Below, one piece after another: positions 37,552 through 47,171 of a stretch of 64,000 nucleotides of DNA. The DNA comes from Porphyromonadaceae bacterium H1 (GTDB taxonomy: Bacteria > Bacteroidota > Bacteroidia > Bacteroidales > Paludibacteraceae). Every line of letters starts with the position of its first letter. Within the stretch, counting starts at the first letter, position 1. Under the pieces are notes generated by a model. The model did no database searches. It was not told where the DNA came from and worked only from the letters and a program-made list of their open reading frames with translations. Where the stretch lies: positions 32,730 through 96,729 of the forward strand of contig BDEJ01000001.1 in the NCBI GenBank assembly GCA_001653155.1. The letters are read 5' to 3'. The position numbers and the translations under genes are program-made.

Positions 37552-37617
37552 CGGAAATGCTTTGAATTAATGAAATGCTAATGGAAAAATGTGCTCAGGA
37601 GGCCTCCAAAAAGACCT

Positions 37618-37660
37618 ACAGGGCTGCCACCAACCTTGCTTATGTTAGCGACAGCCCTGT
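37618..37660 (-). terminator. Terminator after the DUF3078 gene
   Basis: Arms ACAGGGCTG and CAGCCCTGT (9 bp) with a 25-base loop; on the minus strand followed by AGGTCTTTTTGG. It lies 29 bases after the stop codon. Confidence 0.75.
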
Positions 37661-37689
37661 GGCCAATTTCTTTTCTAAGGATTGTTTTT

Positions 37690-38613
37690 TTAGAACTTGT
37701 AGGAGAAGCCTACACCTAAAATTTCCTTAAACTGTATTTTGGCTTTGTCCTCCAATGTTCCATCGGCTTTCTTCAGCTTCACATCAGCATCGTAGAGCAG
37801 GTGCGTGTTGAAGTTGATCGATATGTATTGGTTTACTTTCAAAGCAATGAGAGTTTCCCAGCTCACATCGATATTCTGCGGATCTTTCAAGTAGTTGGAG
37901 AAGAGGTCGAGTTTCGTGGTGATGCCTACATTCTTGAGCCATTCGTTTTTGAAGTCGTTCTTGGTGAAGTTTACGCGCGCATAGCCCCCGAATTCCATCT
38001 TGGTCGATTCGCCGGCTTTCAGACCATAAGATTCTGCGAGGGTGGGTTCTCCAACGATGGTGAGACGTCCTGTGGCAGGAGCCAGATAAGCACTGAAGTA
38101 AGGTGCCGGTTGGTAACTCAGACCGACAGCAGCCAAGGCATAGGCCGGTGCGAGGAAGTTCGAAATCATTGTCGGTGTTGCAGCTTTAGGGTCTTTGTAG
38201 CCGGGTGCAAACTGGGTTTTGAAGTTGGCTAAAGCAGCGTAGTAGAAATCGTTGAAAGCTTTGCGTCCGTATTTGGAAGAGAAATCGATTTTGTCGTCGG
38301 TTTTCATCCACAAGTCGCCTTGGTTCAATACACCGTATCCGATGTCAAGAGTATTTTCCCAGGTGTTTTCTCCTTGGCGGTAGTTGGCGAAAGCACTGAA
38401 GATACCGTTGAGAGCAAGTGAATTCTCTCCACCGGCAGCCCAGTTAACAAGGGCTGTTTGGGAGAAGTTCAACCCGAATATCGAACCCAGCTTCCAGCCG
38501 TCTTCGGCTTGTTTCGATTCGGCCTTGAGGGCTTTTTCTCCATCGGTTACTTGTGCGAAAGATGTTGCTGCCAGGCAGGCTGCCAAGCAAACAGCTAAAA
38601 ATTTTTTGTTCAT
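37690..38613 (-). CDS. DUF3078 outer-membrane beta-barrel protein
   Basis: A 307-residue protein with a cleavable signal peptide (AACLAATSFAQ). The body matches Bacteroidota DUF3078: GSIFGLNFSQTALVNWAAGGENS, then alternating-hydrophobic strands and a C-terminal Phe (VGFSYKF) typical of outer-membrane barrels. Its function is not known to me. It is monocistronic, between the menG/ubiE terminator and its own terminator. No good Bacteroidota promoter was seen in the 120-base gap upstream. Confidence 0.85.
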   Translation of the reverse strand: MNKKFLAVCLAACLAATSFAQVTDGEKALKAESKQAEDGWKLGSIFGLNFSQTALVNWAAGGENSLALNGIFSAFANYRQGENTWENTLDIGYGVLNQGDLWMKTDDKIDFSSKYGRKAFNDFYYAALANFKTQFAPGYKDPKAATPTMISNFLAPAYALAAVGLSYQPAPYFSAYLAPATGRLTIVGEPTLAESYGLKAGESTKMEFGGYARVNFTKNDFKNEWLKNVGITTKLDLFSNYLKDPQNIDVSWETLIALKVNQYISINFNTHLLYDADVKLKKADGTLEDKAKIQFKEILGVGFSYKF

Positions 38614-38682
38614 AAATTCTCTCTTTTTTTATTAGTGGGTTAAAAATTGGTGCTTAGGAATAATTTGTACATATAACGTCTT

Positions 38683-38712
38683 TTTTGACTTTTTGTTTTT
38701 TTTAAGTCAAAA
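38683..38712 (-). terminator. Terminator after menG/ubiE
   Basis: Arms TTTTGACTT and AAGTCAAAA with a 12-base A/T loop; on the minus strand the stem runs into TTTTTTGTTT-like loop sequence and is followed by AAGACG. It lies 21 bases after the stop and ends the secA-lgt-menG run. Confidence 0.6.
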
Positions 38713-38733
38713 TAAAGCTGAACAAATTCTGTG

Positions 38734-39480
38734 CTAAACTTTTTTCCCCGCTCCCTTTTGCATCAGATACATGCTGCAAACATAGGGGAAGAAGCGGTGG
38801 TATTTTTTTAGGATGAAGCCTTCTTGCTGCATGATGGAGATGAGCTCCTTCCCGGCAGGGAAAGCTTCCATGGAGGCGGTGAGGTAGGGATAAGCTTTTT
38901 GATCTTTAGAGAGTAAGCGCGCTGCCACATATACATATGCGTGGATGTAAATGCGGTAAGCCCAGCGTATGCAACGAGGAGGTTCGTTCATTTCTATTAT
39001 TAGCAAATGACCTCCGGGGATGAGTAAGCGGTATATTTCGCGTAAAGAAGTTTCCAGCTTCTCAAAATTCCGGATGCCGAAGGCGATACTTACAGCGTCG
39101 AAGGCTGCGTCGGGGAAAGTCGTTGCTGCGATATCCTGAATGTGCAAATCAATTTTGTCTGCGAGGGAGGCGGCTGCTATTTTGCGCCTTCCGACTTCCA
39201 GCATCTTTTCCGATATGTCGATGCCCGTAACTCGGTTGGGGGCGAGGATGTCGAAAGCTTTGATGCACATATCGGCTGTTCCCGTAGCAACGTCGAGGAG
39301 TTGTTTCGGCTCATAGCCCTTGAGTTCGGAGAGTGCCTGCTGCCTCCAGCGACGCGCCATGCCCCAAGACATCAGGTCGTTGAAACGGTCGTAACGTCCG
39401 GAAATGGTGTTGAACATGCGTGCGAGTTGCGCGGTTTTTTCTTCTTCCGGATTGTAGGGCTTTACTTGATTGAAATCCAT
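38734..39480 (-). CDS. menG: Demethylmenaquinone C-methyltransferase (UbiE/MenG)
   Basis: A 248-residue class I SAM methyltransferase making menaquinone from demethylmenaquinone. It has MFNTISGRYDRFNDLMSWGMARRWR, SAM motif I LLDVATGTADM, GIDISEKMLEVG and DAVSIAFGIRNFEK, all classic for UbiE/MenG. Bacteroidota use menaquinone, hence the menG symbol. It is the last gene after secA and lgt on the minus strand, 52 bases from lgt. Confidence 0.95.
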   Translation of the reverse strand: MDFNQVKPYNPEEEKTAQLARMFNTISGRYDRFNDLMSWGMARRWRQQALSELKGYEPKQLLDVATGTADMCIKAFDILAPNRVTGIDISEKMLEVGRRKIAAASLADKIDLHIQDIAATTFPDAAFDAVSIAFGIRNFEKLETSLREIYRLLIPGGHLLIIEMNEPPRCIRWAYRIYIHAYVYVAARLLSKDQKAYPYLTASMEAFPAGKELISIMQQEGFILKKYHRFFPYVCSMYLMQKGAGKKV

Positions 39481-39532
39481 GCTTTGAAAAAAGAGCTGCT
39501 TGAGGGTTCGAGGGCAGAATCGACTGTTTCTT

Positions 39533-40387
39533 TTAATCCTTACTTACCTTGGATTGTCTCGTTGCTCTGGTTGTTAGCCATAATCCCCATATAATCAAAG
39601 GGATACTCAAATATTGTCCCATGTTGAGCAACAGACCCGATTCGAAGTCCTTCTGGTCGAGTTTGATAAACTCAAGCAGAAAGCGGGTACCGAATATTCC
39701 TAAGAGGAATACCCCAAAGATAAGTCCCTGTTTGCGTTGAGCATCTTTTTTCCAATACATCCACCAGATTATCGCAAAGGTTATCAAGCAATAAAGCATT
39801 TCATATATCTGTGTGGGATGCATGGCCTGAGTTTCTCCGGCGCGTACAAAGATAAAGCCCCAAGGTAAGTCCGTTACTCTTCCGTATATCTCGGAGTTCA
39901 TCAGGTTGCCGAAACGGATGAAAGCCCCGCCGATGGCAACTCCAATCACCAGACGGTCGAGTATCCAGATGTAGCCTTTTTTACTTACGTTTTTGTTGTA
40001 GAAATACATGGCCGTGAGAATACCGATTGCGCCACCGTGACTGGAAAGGCCTCCTTTCCAGATAGCGAGAATTTCCCAAGGATGCGACAGGTAATAATTG
40101 CCGTATTTGAAAGTGATACCTAAGAAACTGACCGGCTGAGGCAATAAGTCCCATTCGTAGAAGAGGCAGTGCCCGAGCCGTGCTCCCGCTATCAGGCCGA
40201 CTACGGTATAGAAAAATAGCTTGTCCAGCCAGGCCTCAGGCTGTTTCTCGTGCTTGAACATCTTTCCGACAAGCATCCAGGCCACATAAATAGCCAATGC
40301 CCACAGGAGTCCGTACCAGCGGATGTGTATGGGCCCTATTGAGAATATTTCGGGATCTACATCCCAGACAATAGACAATATATTCAT
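39533..40387 (-). CDS. lgt: Prolipoprotein diacylglyceryl transferase
   Basis: A 284-residue inner-membrane enzyme that adds diacylglycerol to the lipobox Cys of prolipoproteins. It has about seven TM segments and the Lgt signature HGGAIGI, RFGNLMNSEIYG with the essential Arg and Asn, and HPTQIYE near residue 190. The lipoproteins in this window (M13 peptidase, SusD, GH144-like, GH3) are its substrates. It follows secA by 38 bases. Confidence 0.95.
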   Translation of the reverse strand: MNILSIVWDVDPEIFSIGPIHIRWYGLLWALAIYVAWMLVGKMFKHEKQPEAWLDKLFFYTVVGLIAGARLGHCLFYEWDLLPQPVSFLGITFKYGNYYLSHPWEILAIWKGGLSSHGGAIGILTAMYFYNKNVSKKGYIWILDRLVIGVAIGGAFIRFGNLMNSEIYGRVTDLPWGFIFVRAGETQAMHPTQIYEMLYCLITFAIIWWMYWKKDAQRKQGLIFGVFLLGIFGTRFLLEFIKLDQKDFESGLLLNMGQYLSIPLIIWGLWLTTRATRQSKVSKD

Positions 40388-40425
40388 CGCTAAAACAGAT
40401 TGTTATGTTGTTCGTTCTTTGTGCT

Positions 40426-43400
40426 CTATGCTCCGTGGCAATTTTTGTATTTCTTTCCGCTACCGCAAGGACAGGGTTCGTTACGGCCAACTTTTTTCTC
40501 GACTCGTATCGGTTCGGGGCGTTGCCGCTCGCGGGTATCTTGTTTGCTGGGGTCGTTGTTACGGGCGGCTTCGTCTTTTTGAGTTTTGTATTTGCTGTAG
40601 TCTTGGCGGTGTTGTTGAGCAGCCCGGACTTGTTCGGGTTCGCGCATCGGAAGCTGACCGCGCATCAGTATCGAGAGCGCTTTACGGTTGATGTCGTTCA
40701 CCATTTCCTTGAATAGCCCGAAAGACTCCAACTTGTAAATCAACAACGGGTCTTTTTGCTCGTAGCTGGCGTTTTGTACCGAGTTGCGGAGTTCGTCCAG
40801 CTTGCGCAGGTGTTCTTTCCATTCGTCGTCGATGACAAAGAGCAGTATTTGTTTTTCAAATGCCCGTACGGCTTCTTTCGATTCGGAGTTATAGGCCGCT
40901 GCCAAATTCACGGAGATGTTGTACACCCGTTTCCCGTCGGTGATGGGAATGAGAATGTTTTCGAACTCCTGTCCGCGTTGCTCGTACACTTGTTTGATAA
41001 CGGGATGAGCAATGCTGGCTATTTTGTCCATCTTGCGCTTGAAAGTAGCGACCGCTTCTTCGGCTATCCGCTGGGAGAGCTCTCTGTTGCGTCCGGAGCT
41101 GAATTCCACTTCGCTTATCGGAGCATCCATTGCAAATATCTTGCGGATACCGTCTTGGAGGCTCGAATAGTCGGAAAGGTCTTTCGCATTTTCCACAAGG
41201 GCTTCGGTGCTGTCGTAAATCATGTTGGTGATGTCCACCCCGATACGTTCGCCCATGAGTGCATGGTGGCGTCTGGCGTAAATCACATTCCGTTGGGAGT
41301 TCATGACGTCGTCGTACTCCAGAAGGTGTTTCCGAGTACCGAAGTGATTCTCTTCTACTTTTTTCTGTGCCCGCTCGATGGAGTTGGAAATCATCTTGTG
41401 TTCGATAACTTCCCCTTCTTCGAAGCCCAATCTGTCCATGATTTTGGCAATGCGTTCGGATCCGAAGAGGCGCATGAGGTCGTCTTCGAGGGAAACGAAA
41501 AATACGGAGGAGCCGGGGTCGCCTTGACGTCCGGATCGTCCGCGCAACTGACGATCGACACGGCGGCTTTCGTGGCGTTCGGTACCGATGATGGCTAATC
41601 CGCCGGCTGCTTTTACTTCGGGCGACAGTTTAATGTCGGTTCCCCGACCGGCCATGTTGGTGGCTATTGTTACGGTTCCACTCTGTCCGGCTTCGGCTAC
41701 AATTTCGGCTTCGCGCTGGTGTAGCTTGGCGTTCAGTACATTGTGTTTTATCTTCCGTCCGGTGAGCATGCGGCTGAGCAACTCGGATATTTCTACCGAT
41801 GTGGTTCCGACCAGCACGGGGCGTCCGGCCTCTACCAGACGTACGACTTCTTCGATAACGGCAATGTATTTTTCGCGTTTGGTTTTGTACACGCGGTCGT
41901 CCATATCGATACGGGCGATGGGCTTATTGGTGGGGATGACCACTACATCAAGCTTGTAGATATCCCAAAATTCACCGGCCTCGGTTTCCGCCGTACCGGT
42001 CATCCCGGCTAGCTTGTGATACATGCGGAAGTAGTTTTGCAGGGTGATGGTGGCGAAAGTTTGGGTGGCGGCTTCGACTGTGACGCGCTCTTTGGCTTCG
42101 ATGGCTTGGTGCAGACCGTCGGAATAGCGGCGTCCGTCCATAATCCGTCCGGTTTGCTCGTCTACTATCAGCACCTTGTTTTCGAGCACTACGTATTCTA
42201 CGTCTTTTTCGAAGAGGGTGTAGGCTTTCAGCAGCTGGTTGATGGTGTGTACACGTTCGGATTTGATGGCGTAATTTTCTAGAATCTCATCTTTTTTACT
42301 CTGGCGTTCTTCGTCGGAGAGGCTGTTGTCCTTTTCGAGTTCGGCCATTTCGGAGCCGACGTCGGGCAAAACAAAGAAGTTGGCATCATCACTGTTGTCC
42401 GTTATCAGGTCGATACCCTTATCGGTCAATTCGATGGTGTTATGCTTCTCGTCGATAACGAAGTAGAGCGGGTCGGTAGCAATGGACATGTTGCGGTTGT
42501 TTTCCTGCATGTAGAACTCTTCGGTTTTCAACATGGCGGCTTTTACTCCCTGCTCGCTCAGGTATTTGATGAGAGGTTTGTTTTTCGGCATCCCTTTGTA
42601 AGAACGGAAGAGTGCCAGAGTACCTTCTTCGCGGACTTTCTCGTCGTCGGATTTCATCTGGTTCCGGGCATCGGCGAGGTATTTGGTAACGAGGGTTTTT
42701 TGTGCATTTACCAGACGCTCTACTTTAGGACGGAGCTCTTCGAAAAGCTGGTCTTCGCCTTTAGGTACGGGGCCGGAAATAATGAGAGGAGTACGAGCGT
42801 CGTCAATCAGTACGGAGTCCACCTCGTCGACAATGGCAAAATTGTGGCTGCGTTGTACGAGATCGAGAGGGCTTGTGGCCATGTTGTCGCGCAGGTAGTC
42901 AAAACCGAACTCGTTGTTCGTTCCAAAGGTAATATCGGCGAGATAGGCTTGGCGGCGTTCTTCGGAGTTGGGACGGTGTTTGTCGATGCAATCTACCGTT
43001 AGTCCGTGGAACATATAGAGGGGCCCCATCCACTCGGAGTCGCGTTTGGAGAGGTAGTCGTTGACGGTAACCACGTGTACTCCGTTTCCCGTGAGGGCAT
43101 TGAGGAATACGGGCAAGGTTGCGACAAGGGTTTTTCCTTCTCCGGTTGCCATCTCGGCTATTTTGCCCTTGTGCAGGACGGTCCCCCCGAAAAGCTGTAC
43201 GTCGTAGTGTACCATGTTCCAGGTGATGAGGTTACCGCCGGCTATCCACTGACTCTTGTAGCGAGCTTTGTCGCCTGCTATGGATACGAAATCGTATCGT
43301 GCGGCCAGATCCCGGTCGAAGTCGTTGGCTGTGACTTCTATTTCCTCCGACTCGGCAAAGCGCCGTGCGGTATCCTTCATGATGGCGAAGGCGTCAGGCA

Positions 43401-43719
43401 GTATTTCGTCCAGTATTTCGTCGAACTTTTTCGTGATGTCTTTTTCGACTTTGTCTATTTCGTTGTATATCTTTTCGCGCTCTTCTATTTCGGTGCTTTC
43501 GATGCTTGCCCGAAGCTCCTCTATGTGCTGGCGCTCAGCCTCAACGTGTTTCCTGATTTGTTGTTTGAGCGCTTCTGTCCGTGTACGCAATTCGTCGTTG
43601 CTCAAGGAGACGATTTGTTCGTAAACCTTTTTTACTTGTTCGACGATGGGTTCTATTTCCCTCAAATCGCGTTGGGCTTTGTTGCCGAAGAGTTTTTTTA
43701 AGATGTCGTTAAATCCCAT
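40426..43719 (-). CDS. secA: Preprotein translocase ATPase SecA
   Basis: A 1097-residue motor for Sec export. Walker [15 protein letters not shown] near residue 190, [19 protein letters not shown] (DEAD-like box), the [12 protein letters not shown] motif VI region and a C-terminal zinc-binding tail [19 protein letters not shown] are intact. It is about 200 residues longer than E. coli SecA because of insertions, including one around residues 330-440, normal for Bacteroidota. It heads the secA-lgt-menG group. Confidence 0.97.
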   Translation of the reverse strand: MGFNDILKKLFGNKAQRDLREIEPIVEQVKKVYEQIVSLSNDELRTRTEALKQQIRKHVEAERQHIEELRASIESTEIEEREKIYNEIDKVEKDITKKFDEILDEILPDAFAIMKDTARRFAESEEIEVTANDFDRDLAARYDFVSIAGDKARYKSQWIAGGNLITWNMVHYDVQLFGGTVLHKGKIAEMATGEGKTLVATLPVFLNALTGNGVHVVTVNDYLSKRDSEWMGPLYMFHGLTVDCIDKHRPNSEERRQAYLADITFGTNNEFGFDYLRDNMATSPLDLVQRSHNFAIVDEVDSVLIDDARTPLIISGPVPKGEDQLFEELRPKVERLVNAQKTLVTKYLADARNQMKSDDEKVREEGTLALFRSYKGMPKNKPLIKYLSEQGVKAAMLKTEEFYMQENNRNMSIATDPLYFVIDEKHNTIELTDKGIDLITDNSDDANFFVLPDVGSEMAELEKDNSLSDEERQSKKDEILENYAIKSERVHTINQLLKAYTLFEKDVEYVVLENKVLIVDEQTGRIMDGRRYSDGLHQAIEAKERVTVEAATQTFATITLQNYFRMYHKLAGMTGTAETEAGEFWDIYKLDVVVIPTNKPIARIDMDDRVYKTKREKYIAVIEEVVRLVEAGRPVLVGTTSVEISELLSRMLTGRKIKHNVLNAKLHQREAEIVAEAGQSGTVTIATNMAGRGTDIKLSPEVKAAGGLAIIGTERHESRRVDRQLRGRSGRQGDPGSSVFFVSLEDDLMRLFGSERIAKIMDRLGFEEGEVIEHKMISNSIERAQKKVEENHFGTRKHLLEYDDVMNSQRNVIYARRHHALMGERIGVDITNMIYDSTEALVENAKDLSDYSSLQDGIRKIFAMDAPISEVEFSSGRNRELSQRIAEEAVATFKRKMDKIASIAHPVIKQVYEQRGQEFENILIPITDGKRVYNISVNLAAAYNSESKEAVRAFEKQILLFVIDDEWKEHLRKLDELRNSVQNASYEQKDPLLIYKLESFGLFKEMVNDINRKALSILMRGQLPMREPEQVRAAQQHRQDYSKYKTQKDEAARNNDPSKQDTRERQRPEPIRVEKKVGRNEPCPCGSGKKYKNCHGA

Positions 43720-43782
43720 ATGCTTTATCTTATTTTGTTTCGCTTAACGCTGTGGGTTTTTGTTTTTTTTCGATTAAGTTCG

Positions 43783-43790
43783 CAAAGATA
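43783..43790 (-). promoter_or_regulatory. -7 element for secA
   Basis: TATCTTTG on the minus strand, 63 bases before the secA ATG. The TTG at the right spacing is missing; the nearest is only 12 bases upstream. Confidence 0.5.
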
Positions 43791-43869
43791 CTTATTTCGC
43801 AGCAAATGCTTGGTGGGGAATGGTTAATTAATCGAAATTAGATGCTTCGATTCGGAGGGAAAAAGGCGG

Positions 43870-43897
43870 CGACTCGTTCTCCACCGCTGACGTCGCA
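43870..43897 (-). terminator. Possible terminator after the radical SAM gene
   Basis: GCGAC and GTCGC arms with an 18-base loop; on the minus strand followed by CGCCTTTTTCCC. The stem is short, but it lies 49 bases after the stop of the last gene of the operon. Confidence 0.4.
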
Positions 43898-43946
43898 TTC
43901 GCTGTAGACGCTTCGGTGTTTAAAGGATTAGCATCCGGAGTTGACC

Positions 43947-44951
43947 TCAGCTCAGTTCGTAGTTGAGTGAGCGCTTTTGGCGGTATAGCCGGGCAGGACC
44001 TGCCAAGACGTCCGAGAGCATTTTACGGGAGATGCCTTGCCTGCGGCTGTAACTTTCAAAACTGTCGGTATGGAAATTGAAGCCTTCGCGCCAACAGAAC
44101 TTTGGAGATATGTAGCAGTAAGATGAGTCGAATATGGCCGCACGCAGATTTTGCCCTTCCGGTGCGCACAGTTGCTCGTAAGAGGGAGCAATACAGCGTA
44201 TTTTTCGAGCTTGGGCTTCGCTCTTCAACCTTTCGATGACCTTTATGTAGTTTTCAATCAATCTTTCGTGGCTGTAGTTGTCGTAGTCGGCTTTGCCGAT
44301 ATTTTCGATGGGGCGTAGCTGGAGGGTGTCGATTTCCATATCAGGGAAATGCCTGAATAGCTCTCCCAACTCATCCAGATTGTCGGCATTGATGGTGTAG
44401 TTGATGCGTATGTTGAGACCCGATTTACGTCTGGCTTCGGAAAGGAGTTCGATCACCCGGCAAAATTTTTCGTAGCTTGCATTTTGCATGAAACTTTCGT
44501 AGGTTTTTTCGTATACTCCATGCATCGATAGGGTTAGTTCATCCAGTCCTGCTTCGATATATTCCTCAATTAATTCTTCCGTCAGCAGATTCCCGTTTGT
44601 GGTAATGGACACGAAAGGCACTTTCTGTTTTTTAGCGAGGGAGATGACTTCGGGTAGTTTTTTGTATAGAGTGGGTTCGGCTCCGCAGCCTATCTGCACT
44701 TTCAGAGCACGATGGAATAATGCCTTTGCTATCTGTCGAAGTTCTTCGATAGGGATGGAACCCTTTAGCTCTTTCCGATAGTTCTCATCACTGAAATAGC
44801 ACATTCGGCAACGGAGATTGCAGGCCAGTATGGGGTCAAGAAAGACGCCCAGGTAGCACTGTCGAGCTATATGCAAGAGAAACAGCCCCAGCAGTTTCAA
44901 GCGAGGGCTGTTTATTCTTGCTGCTTTTTTCAGCAGATCGTAAACATCCAT
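43947..44951 (-). CDS. Radical SAM protein
   Basis: A 334-residue enzyme with the [4Fe-4S]-binding motif CNLRCRMC near residues 44-51 and the radical SAM barrel features GCGAEPTLYKKL (the GGEP-like SAM contact), VSITTNGNLLTEE and ELTLSMHG. Further Cys residues near the C-terminus (CIAPSYEQLC, SSYCYISPKFCW) may ligate an auxiliary cluster, as in SPASM/twitch proteins. No peptide precursor gene is nearby. Its start is 3 bases from the stop of the GHL10 gene, so it belongs to that operon. Substrate unknown. Confidence 0.88.
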   Translation of the reverse strand: MDVYDLLKKAARINSPRLKLLGLFLLHIARQCYLGVFLDPILACNLRCRMCYFSDENYRKELKGSIPIEELRQIAKALFHRALKVQIGCGAEPTLYKKLPEVISLAKKQKVPFVSITTNGNLLTEELIEEYIEAGLDELTLSMHGVYEKTYESFMQNASYEKFCRVIELLSEARRKSGLNIRINYTINADNLDELGELFRHFPDMEIDTLQLRPIENIGKADYDNYSHERLIENYIKVIERLKSEAQARKIRCIAPSYEQLCAPEGQNLRAAIFDSSYCYISPKFCWREGFNFHTDSFESYSRRQGISRKMLSDVLAGPARLYRQKRSLNYELS

Positions 44952-44954
44952 CTT

Positions 44955-46484
44955 TTAGAGTTTTCGTGTGACGGCGTAAGTCGGTATGCTCTCGTGCTTG
45001 TAGCGATTTACTGAGGTTACCACAAAGGTGTAATAGCCTTTAAGCGAGGGTTGCTGTTTGCTCAAATCGAGGCATGTTTCCGAAGTGCGGGCAATGATAT
45101 TGGCCGGATTGTTGAGGTCCCCTACACGTTTGCCCCGGAAGGCATATATTACATAGTAACGGGTCTTGTATCCGCCTTCGTCTTCGACAGGGTCCCAGAG
45201 GAGGTACTGCTCCCGTCCGTCGCGTACCACATGCAGGTTTGCCGGATGCTCGGATGCTTGTCCCTTGATATTCCGATTGACGGGGGAGAGTGCGGGGTAT
45301 TTGTAGAAGTGCGTCTTTAAACTATCATTGAATCCTTGGAGGTTGCGTACAAACTGCTTGGCACTGAAGAAAACGCTGCCATCTACTTCGGGATAGCTCA
45401 GGTTCAAATTCATCTGGCGGGTTATTTCGTTGGGTTTGTTCCAAGCTGCAGCTTTGTTGCTGCCTAAAGCCGATACGTAGTGTCCTACGTAGAAATTCTT
45501 GCCGTAGGAGTTCCGGCTCCACCATCTAACCAGGGTTTTGTAGTCGGCTACTTCTTTGCCTATTTCCCAGTAAAGCTGCGGCACTACGTAGTCGATGGAC
45601 GATTCGCGCAACCATTTAAGAATGTCGGCATATAAGTCGTCGTAGTTTTGTATCCCGGCACGTGTGGCCGAGCCGTTGGGGTCATTTGCTTGGTTACGCC
45701 ACACACCGAAGGGGCTGATTCCGAACTCTACCCAAGGTTTTATTCCTTTGATGGTTTGTTGCAGTTCGGCAATAATCATGTTGACATTGTTACGGCGCCA
45801 ATCGTTTTTTTGATGCGCTTCGAAGCCACGAGGGTTGCGTACGAAGGTCGAGTCGTCGGGAAATTTCTCGCCGGCTACCGGATAGGGGTAGAAGTAGTCG
45901 TCGAAATGTATCGCATCGATATCATAGCGTTCCACGATGTCTTCTACCACTTTGTTTAAAATGCGGCGTGTTTGATCCAATCCAGGGTCGAAGTAATAAC
46001 GTCCTCCATATTTCACGAAGAGTTCCTTGTGGCGGTAGTAGAGGTGATTTTTCGATAGCAGGTCGAGGTTGTCGCTATTCAATACCCGATAGGGATTGAG
46101 CCAGACGTGTACATCGATACAGCGCTTGTGTGCTTCTTCGATAGCGAACTGCAGCGGATCGTAGAAGGGTTTCGGTTTTTCTCCCTGCTTGGCTGACAGC
46201 CAGTTCGACCAGGGTTCGTAGGGCGAAGGGTAGAGCGCATCAGCCGTGGGGCGTATTTGCAGAACGATGCAGTTAACTTTGTTTTCGGCCAGTTGGTTGA
46301 GCAGCGTACGCATCTCGTTGCGTTGCTCGTAAGTCATCAGCCCCGGCCGGCTCGGCCAGTCGATGTTCGATACTGTGGCAATCCAAACACCACGCATCTC
46401 GTGCTTTTTATGTTGCTGAGCGCTCACGCCGATGCTCGAAATAAGAAAGAGAAATAGTAGCAGTTGTTGAATTTTTTTATTCAT
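44955..46484 (-). CDS. GHL10/DUF187-family glycosyl hydrolase-like protein
   Basis: A 509-residue exported protein (signal peptide ending VSAQ, no lipobox). The TIM-barrel GHL10 domain starts at EMRGVWIATVSNIDWPS and includes NCIVLQIRPTADALYPS, CIDVHVWLNPYRV, DAIHFDDYFYPYP and VEFGISPFGVWRN. A C-terminal fibronectin-III-like segment (about residues 415-509) follows. Related proteins (E. coli YddW/DigH) hydrolyse denuded peptidoglycan glycans, so a murein role is possible. It sits between the CBM9-like gene and the radical SAM gene. Confidence 0.88.
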   Translation of the reverse strand: MNKKIQQLLLFLFLISSIGVSAQQHKKHEMRGVWIATVSNIDWPSRPGLMTYEQRNEMRTLLNQLAENKVNCIVLQIRPTADALYPSPYEPWSNWLSAKQGEKPKPFYDPLQFAIEEAHKRCIDVHVWLNPYRVLNSDNLDLLSKNHLYYRHKELFVKYGGRYYFDPGLDQTRRILNKVVEDIVERYDIDAIHFDDYFYPYPVAGEKFPDDSTFVRNPRGFEAHQKNDWRRNNVNMIIAELQQTIKGIKPWVEFGISPFGVWRNQANDPNGSATRAGIQNYDDLYADILKWLRESSIDYVVPQLYWEIGKEVADYKTLVRWWSRNSYGKNFYVGHYVSALGSNKAAAWNKPNEITRQMNLNLSYPEVDGSVFFSAKQFVRNLQGFNDSLKTHFYKYPALSPVNRNIKGQASEHPANLHVVRDGREQYLLWDPVEDEGGYKTRYYVIYAFRGKRVGDLNNPANIIARTSETCLDLSKQQPSLKGYYTFVVTSVNRYKHESIPTYAVTRKL

Positions 46485-46517
46485 GTTTGTTGTAGGATTA
46501 TGTTGATTTATACGCTA

Positions 46518-47168
46518 TTACAGTCGGATTGTTCCAAAGAAATCCGGACGGTGAAAATCCGGTTTCTCTGTATCTATCGGGTTCCACGACAGGTAGTGCG
46601 GTTTCTTGCTGGCATCGGCACATTTGTAAAAGTTTGCATACAACTCCTCGGGCAGTTTCTCGCAGTCTATATCGAGCAAGGCAAAGGGTATCTTCACGCA
46701 TAGCTCCCATGAAGTAGCTTGTGGTATTTCGCTCAAAGGCTTCTTGCCGAGGCTTGCGAAGCGTTCTATTTGCTTTAGCTGACTCTCCGGGTATGGTCTC
46801 AGTCCTTCTTCCCGCGATTGACGGGCGTAGGCCAAGCAAGTCCCGATACAATTAAATTCGAAGTGGCGGTAAAAATTTTGCTCGGGTAGTCGGCAGAAAA
46901 ATTCTACGCAACTGTCTTGCCACACAGGATCTTGATCCTGTGTATATTGAGCATGTGCGTATTCCTCCGTTACGGCGAAATGTATAAAAAGGCTTTCTTT
47001 AGAGCGGCCTATGGCAAAATCTGCTTTGGGTTTGTAGGGGTAGTCCGCCGGCCAATTTACCCGATCTATTGCATGGCGTTTATGAGCGCAGCTTTTCAGT
47101 ATATCGGCAGCATCTTCTATGCCGAGGGTGTCGAGCTCGGCTATATATGCTAAGTCAAGGGAGTTCAT
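46518..47168 (-). CDS. Carbohydrate-binding family 9-like protein
   Basis: A 216-residue protein without a signal peptide. Motifs WPADYPYKPKADFAIGRSKESLFIHFAVTEEYAHA, given here as two strands around residue 40-70, and SCVEFFCRLPEQNFYRHFEFNCIG match the CBM9-like domain, a beta-sandwich found in xylanases and in stand-alone Bacteroidota proteins. The lack of an export signal is odd for a glycan-binding module; it could act on imported sugar in the cytoplasm. It lies 3 bases after the kinase gene. Confidence 0.75.
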   Translation of the reverse strand: MNSLDLAYIAELDTLGIEDAADILKSCAHKRHAIDRVNWPADYPYKPKADFAIGRSKESLFIHFAVTEEYAHAQYTQDQDPVWQDSCVEFFCRLPEQNFYRHFEFNCIGTCLAYARQSREEGLRPYPESQLKQIERFASLGKKPLSEIPQATSWELCVKIPFALLDIDCEKLPEELYANFYKCADASKKPHYLSWNPIDTEKPDFHRPDFFGTIRL

Positions 47169-47171
47169 CTG

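Noticed and set aside
40756..43701. Several plus-strand frames of up to 280 codons opposite secA
   Set aside because: Shadows of secA; none shows domains or a plausible start signal.
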